A stretch of 64,000 nt of DNA from Roridomyces roridus (taxonomy: Eukaryota; Basidiomycota; Agaricomycetes; Agaricales; Mycenaceae): the NCBI GenBank assembly GCA_029378245.1, contig JARKIF010000004.1, forward strand, positions 1,860,001-1,924,000, in the 5' to 3' direction. The position numbers and the translations under genes were made by a program. The notes below the pieces were generated by a model, which ran no database searches, had not been told where the DNA came from, and was given only the letters and a program-made list of their open reading frames with translations. This document shows positions 59,289 through 64,000 of the stretch, piece after piece. The number at the start of each line of letters is the position of its first letter. The stretch's first letter is position 1.

Positions 59289-59632
59289 TAGTCCAAGGTC
59301 GAATGAGCTGCAATCCATTACTATTTCAGCGACGCGACTTGCACGCGACTCGGATAAGGAAATGATCTCGTAAGGCACGTGATCCGGTCGCTCCTTCTTC
59401 TTACCACCACCATGCACTCTTCTCGTTTGGTTTGTGCTGTCTGAGCAACCGGTGCGAAACGTGCTCGAAATACGGACTCACCAATGATTTAATACGACTC
59501 CCTAGAAAACAACGCTTCCACTGCAGCTTTCTGTGGAGATCACGTCTGTGGAGATCACGTTTGAAAGGCGCCTGGTGAGCGGAAATACAGCCCAGCTTTC
59601 GCCAAAAGACTTAGTACGATACAGTCAGTATT
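59289..59632. other. Intergenic spacer in the F-box array
   Basis: About 340 bp. gtctgtggagatcacgt is directly repeated with one change near 59530-59560. No gene. Confidence 0.4.
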
Positions 59633-62284
59633 ATGGATACCCCGTCCATTCCAGCGCTCCAGGCGCAAATCGACCAAGTTTCCGCAGATATCGAGCGGCA
59701 GAAAGAGCTTCTCAAGAAACTCGAACGGACTAAAAGTCTTCTTCAGCGCCAGTTGAATGACCTCCGCGATCCAATTGCGCGACTTCCACTCGAACTCTCA
59801 TCCGACATCTTTATGCAATGCCTCCCAGCCTATCTCGGACCGGGTTCACGCATTCCCAGGCTTTTCCTGAAAATCTGCAATAGCTGGACCGACATCGCCC
59901 TATCCACTCCGGCCCTTTGGGCTAGAATGAGCTTCTACCTTCCCCGCCCCAGAGGTTTTCAAGAACTTCTGAAACTATGGTTTCAACGCTCCGGAGGGCA
60001 GCCCTTGCATATATCCGTCACAGGGCTCATGGACGACGATGTGGCCGCCATCGTGTGGGAGAGTTCCAGCCGCTTGGAGCGTCTCGAATTTTCTGCGGGA
60101 GAAAAGGATGAAACCGAGAGTGGAGACTCGGACGAATCGGATTCGGACTCTGATTCGGATGACCTCGAATCTTGGGACATTTGGGGATCTGCGCAGCCCC
60201 GACCTCTCCCGCTGCTTCAATCCTTGGTCATTTGTGGCCGCGAAGACTTGAAACTCGAGTCGCTTCCATTTGTCCAACTTTTACGCAAATCCCCCAATCT
60301 TTCCGAGCTGATTCTACGCGACGTGGAATTTGATGCCGGTGTGGGTGTAGATGCTGAGAAGCTCTTCCTTCCAAACCTTCGCCGCCTCATTCTTGACTAT
60401 GATGTCAAGTGCGACGACAATGCCGACGAATACGACATGTTGACCTTCATTTCTGCGCCTCACCTTCAAACCCTCGGTCTTTCTGCGGAAGGCACACTCT
60501 ATTACGATTGGAGGGTCAATTCCTTCCTCCACCGTTCAGAACTGCGTCTGCAGGAACTTATCATCAAGGATGACGATACCGAAGATGCCGACGAGCTGTA
60601 TGACTTGCTTGCTCTCGTCCCCACCCTGACACGCTTGGAGCTCGAGTATCCGAAACCGAACATTATGGGGGACCTACTCTCCCGTTTAGCGGAGACCCCA
60701 TCTACAATCCTTCCGAGCCTCCAAACGCTCCGGATTCCTTGCCTTTTGAGCCACTTCTCCGGTTTCCCTTGCACTGTGAAACCCGGGGCACATGAAAATC
60801 ATGTCCCTCGGCACCCCCCAATTCATGTCCGGATCGCATGAATATCAAAGAGACGCACCTTAAAATCACCTGCCTTCCAGTGGAGTACGCAAACTCGATT
60901 CATGTGCGTTTTTGACGTTTTCATGTGCGTTTTTCATGTTCTCCGGATATGAAAACAACCGGGGAGCAAGTGAGTCCAATTTGAGTCATGACGGATGATA
61001 CTGAATACTATTACCGTGGCACTGAATTTTGAATGCAAGGAACATGAATTTCGGAAGATATGTAAGTAATACAGAAACGTGCTACCAGCGCCCGCCCAGC
61101 TTGCCTCCGCCTTCGTCAGAAACGCATCGTCCGAGTCGAAAAGATTGCCACGACTGTAATTAATTAGCGTCTTCGAGCCGCGGACATCAAAAGAACATAC
61201 CTCGAGTTGCGGAAGAGGGCAGTCTTGTGGAGAGGAAGGAATTGCGGGTGCATGTGAGTGTGAGAGAAGTGGAGGGTGAGGTACGCACTAGATATGAGAA
61301 GACGGAGGGAGATCTCGGCGTTCCAAATTGCTGACCATGTTTGCATCGGGTCAGAAGGGAGACAATAAAGCGAGGTCAACGACGCACCCAATGCACCCTG
61401 GCCTCTTCAGCGAGTCGCAATATCCAGAAATTGAGCCGTACGCCCAGTTGTGAGTGCACGGCCAGCTAGGAATACAAGCCTGCAGCTGGATTCGAGGTCG
61501 GACTCGGTCCTACAGCCTACAGGTGCCGTCAGCGTCCGAAGATGATGTCGAGCTCCGTAGTATAGCCCATTGGAACTCCTGGGGAAGTGCGACGGAAGAG
61601 GAGGGCGTTCGAGGCACCGGGGGCGGAAGGGAGATGAGCGTTGGGAGGAAGGAGTGGAGCGCCGTGACAGGCGTGACACCACTGACCTCATCCGCAGCAA
61701 CCGCTCCACACAAGCTCCACACACCGAATATTCGCCCTTCTCAAATCCGTCTCCGTGCAAAATATCCCACTGTGGAACGACGTGGTCGTCGAGGGATGTC
61801 CGGACGGGTATTGGTGGATTGAAGAAACCCTAGTTCCAATGTTCCATCAATGTTCATTTACAGCTTTCTCTTTGATTTTCATGCATTCTCCCATGATTTC
61901 AGCTTCACTGATTCAGCAGATTGTTCCTGAAATTCACCGACGAGGCCATGATTTCGTACTGGATGTGCAGTAAGTAGAAATCACTGAATAATGCCTGAAT
62001 GACCTCACGCGGATGATATGTTCATTTCAGGCCACCGGCCCTGATTTTGCTTGTTCATGGCACGGTGACATGAAATTCATGTGCCGATGTTTTCACAGTG
62101 TTGGGAAACAACATCCCGTATGCTAGCAAATCGCCGTACTCAGCTGCGGAGCCTTCATTTAGTATGTTTCTTTGATGGTGTGCAGGTCCCTGTAAGCGTT
62201 CTCCCCGCGTTCAGGGAACTCTCCGCGGAGGGTATGGATATCCAGATTGGACACCCCGGCCGCAATTTACTCTCCTTGGAATAG
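59633..62284 (+). pseudogene. F-box-like/LRR gene split by a CACTA-like element
   Basis: From ATG 59633 the protein is normal for the family: LQAQIDQVSADIERQKELLK, IARLPLELSSDIF, an acidic DSDSDSDSDD insert and LRR-like blocks, up to SHFSGFP. At 60772 a 1,329-bp transposon begins. After it, at 62104-62284, the missing C-terminus continues (MLANRRTQLRSLHLV to SAEGMDIQIGH) to TAG. Leaving out the element and one TTG copy gives an uninterrupted 439-codon frame, so the insertion is the only visible lesion. As it stands the gene yields a 402-aa product with an element-derived tail. Confidence 0.85.
60772..62100. mobile_element. CACTA-like non-autonomous DNA transposon carrying a gene fragment
   Basis: Both ends start cactgtgaaa and continue as inverted repeats (ggcacatgaa, then tcatgtc) over about 40 bp. 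The target triplet ttg is duplicated at 60769-60771 and 62101-62103. CACTG termini and 3-bp duplications are the hallmarks of the CACTA (CMC) superfamily. The interior has no transposase. On its minus strand (61.1-61.4 kb) it holds exon-like pieces with introns, including MHPQFLPLHKTALFRNSR and NLFDSDDAFLTKAEASW, that look like a captured host gene I cannot name. Confidence 0.8.
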
Positions 62285-62724
62285 AAACTCGTTTACGCGG
62301 AGCAGTGGGTGGACGAAAGGGCGTTGGATTGGGATATCCGGTGGTAGTTTCCGGCATGGACTCGCAACGTTAACTCATCCCGGTTCCACCCAGCCTCAAG
62401 TGCGACTCTCGAAGTTCCGAACATCGAAAGTGCGAAAAAAATGACATGCTGCTTTGTACTTCTGAATATATATTCTAGAGTGAATGCCTTCTCTGCTCTA
62501 TTTTTTGAGCCACTCTCGCGTTGCGTTTGAGACTTGCCTCGAATGCCAGTGTCGCCACGACTCGCGAGGAAGGAAATGTTGTGGAATCACGTGGTGGTGG
62601 TGCCTTTCTCGTACCACCATCATCTCGAAAAAAAAATCTCGAGGAAGACGATGGTTCGTTAAACTTCCTTTCATTCGTTGACTTTCCATAGACTTACCCA
62701 CCCACGATCCAGGTGCAAATTCCA
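62285..62724. other. Intergenic spacer in the F-box array
   Basis: About 440 bp. A tatatattc at about 62466-62475 lies 250 bp upstream of the next start. No gene. Confidence 0.4.
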
Positions 62725-64000
62725 ATGTCCATCCAAGCGCTCCAGGCGCAAATCGACCAAGTTTCTGCAGACATCGAGCGGCAAAAGGAGCTTCTCGAGA
62801 AGCTCGAGCGCAGTAAAAAGGTCCTTGAGCACCAGCTCAACAATATGCGCGATCCATTCGTGAAACTTCCGTTGGAAATTTCATCCGACATCTTCGTTCG
62901 ATGCATCCCTGCCACCCATCCTGGACCGGGTTCTGTCTTCCCAAGGCTTTTCCTAAAAATCTGCAATACATGGACTGCCATCGCCCTCTCCACTCCAGCC
63001 CTTTGGGCGAGAATCAGCTTTCACCTTCCCCGTCCTCCAGGTTTTACGCAGCTTCTGAGACTGTGGTTTCAACGCGCTGGAGGGCATCCCATGCATATAT
63101 CCATCACAGGGCCCGTGGATGATGTTGTGGCCTCCATCCTTTGGGAGCATTCCAGTCATTTGGGGCGCCTCGAATTTCTCGCGGGAGAAGTTCCGAAGAA
63201 TGGGGAGGACAAGGGCGCAGGCAGGAGGCATGTTGAATTATGGGATATTTGGGGATCTGCGCGGCCTCAGTCTCTCCCATTGCTTCAATCCCTGCGCATA
63301 CACGGTCATGAACATGTGGCACTACGGTCGCTTCCATTCCTTCGACTTCTCCGCCGATCCTCCAATCTTTCGGAGCTGATTCTACACGACGTGGAATTTG
63401 ATGACCGGGCGTACGATGTACTTCCTGAGGAAGTCGTACTTCCAAGCCTGCGCCGTCTCATGTTCGACTACGAGGTATCCCCCTCCCTCGATCAATACGA
63501 CATCTTGCCCTTCATTTCTGCACCTCACCTCCAAGTCTTTGGTCTTAATGGAGAAGCCGCCTTTTACGACGGATTGAGGGTTGAACCTTTCCTTAAGGAG
63601 TCGAACCCGCCTCTGCAGGAACTCATACTCAGGAATGCTGGAAACGCCGACGACCTGTATTGCTTGCTGGCTCTTGTTCCCACCGTAACACGCTTGGAGC
63701 TCAAGTCTCCCAGCCTAGGTTTTGTGGAGGAGCTATTCATCCATTTGGCGGAGAACCCCGAAAAAGTCCTTCCGAGCCTCCAGGCTTTCGATTCTGTTTG
63801 CCTTGTGCAACATCGGTCCACTGCTTTCCTATTGGAAACAACGCTTCGTCTGTTAACTGCCCGCCGTACGCAGCTGCGAACTTTTCACTTTACTTTCTAC
63901 TCCCAAGTGCAGATTCCCGCCAACACTCTTGCCGGATTCAAGGAATTGTCTGCGGAGGGTCTGGATATCCAGCTTGGGCACCCCGATTGGATTTCGCTCC
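62725..64000 (+). CDS. Coiled-coil F-box-like/LRR protein, C-terminus beyond the window
   Basis: Open from ATG 62725 to the window end (425 codons, no stop reached). It reads MSIQALQAQIDQVSADIERQ, then a diverged F-box-like block (FVKLPLEISSDIF, ICNTWTAIALSTPALWA), LRR-like segments (LSELILHDVEF, LPSLRRLMFDYE) and, at the edge, SAEGLDIQLGHP, the family's final motif. Only a few residues and the stop should be missing. It is closest to the split neighbour at 59633 and is probably functional as far as seen. Confidence 0.85.
   Translation, partial: MSIQALQAQIDQVSADIERQKELLEKLERSKKVLEHQLNNMRDPFVKLPLEISSDIFVRCIPATHPGPGSVFPRLFLKICNTWTAIALSTPALWARISFHLPRPPGFTQLLRLWFQRAGGHPMHISITGPVDDVVASILWEHSSHLGRLEFLAGEVPKNGEDKGAGRRHVELWDIWGSARPQSLPLLQSLRIHGHEHVALRSLPFLRLLRRSSNLSELILHDVEFDDRAYDVLPEEVVLPSLRRLMFDYEVSPSLDQYDILPFISAPHLQVFGLNGEAAFYDGLRVEPFLKESNPPLQELILRNAGNADDLYCLLALVPTVTRLELKSPSLGFVEELFIHLAENPEKVLPSLQAFDSVCLVQHRSTAFLLETTLRLLTARRTQLRTFHFTFYSQVQIPANTLAGFKELSAEGLDIQLGHPDWISL

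Overview
This window reads as nuclear DNA of a mushroom-forming basidiomycete (Agaricomycetes). Genes are split by many very short introns, nearly all 43-60 nt. The window holds a DUF6593 protein and a large family of coiled-coil plus F-box-like leucine-rich proteins of agaric type, and it includes an alternative oxidase, a TOK-type potassium channel and many small terminal-inverted-repeat elements. I cannot name the genus from the sequence. All exon coordinates were worked out by hand from frame continuity, GT/GC-AG borders and family motifs.

Layout. 0-9.6 kb is orderly and gene-dense: TOK potassium channel (-) and alternative oxidase (+) on a shared promoter, an unknown basic nuclear-type protein (-), a predicted mitochondrial protein (+) and a secreted M28 zinc peptidase (+). 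9.7-19.3 kb mixes an 886-aa BAR-like protein with one intact F-box gene, several dead F-box copies and a nested DNA element. 20.1-22.5 kb is an amino-acid/choline-type permease cut into 16 exons, three of them exactly 10 nt. 22.9-32 kb is a tandem segmental duplication carrying two copies (A broken, B open) of a secreted helical protein that looks like an alpha-pore-forming toxin. The segment has been invaded by transposons and holds a broken piece of an M1 aminopeptidase. 32.8-36.3 kb carries a second type of F-box gene interrupted by a MITE. 36.6-39.2 kb holds two uncharacterised proteins. 40-44.2 kb holds toxin-like copies C and D head to head as an inverted duplication. 44.3-50.6 kb has a DUF6593 gene, a dead F-box copy and an intact 22-exon M1 aminopeptidase. 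51-54.5 kb is a large membrane protein with a long acidic run. 56.2-57.3 kb is a dead Old Yellow Enzyme gene. 58-64 kb is an F-box tandem array (one intact, one split by a CACTA-like element, one running off the window).

How it fits together. The housekeeping genes are unrelated singletons. The accessory part shows two processes. The first is birth and death of F-box genes: of about nine family loci, two are intact, one is open at the window edge and the rest are broken. The second is a four-member cluster of secreted, TATA-driven, pore-former-like proteins that multiplied once by tandem and once by inverted duplication. Paralogous empty sites inside these duplications let several mobile elements be delimited almost to the base.
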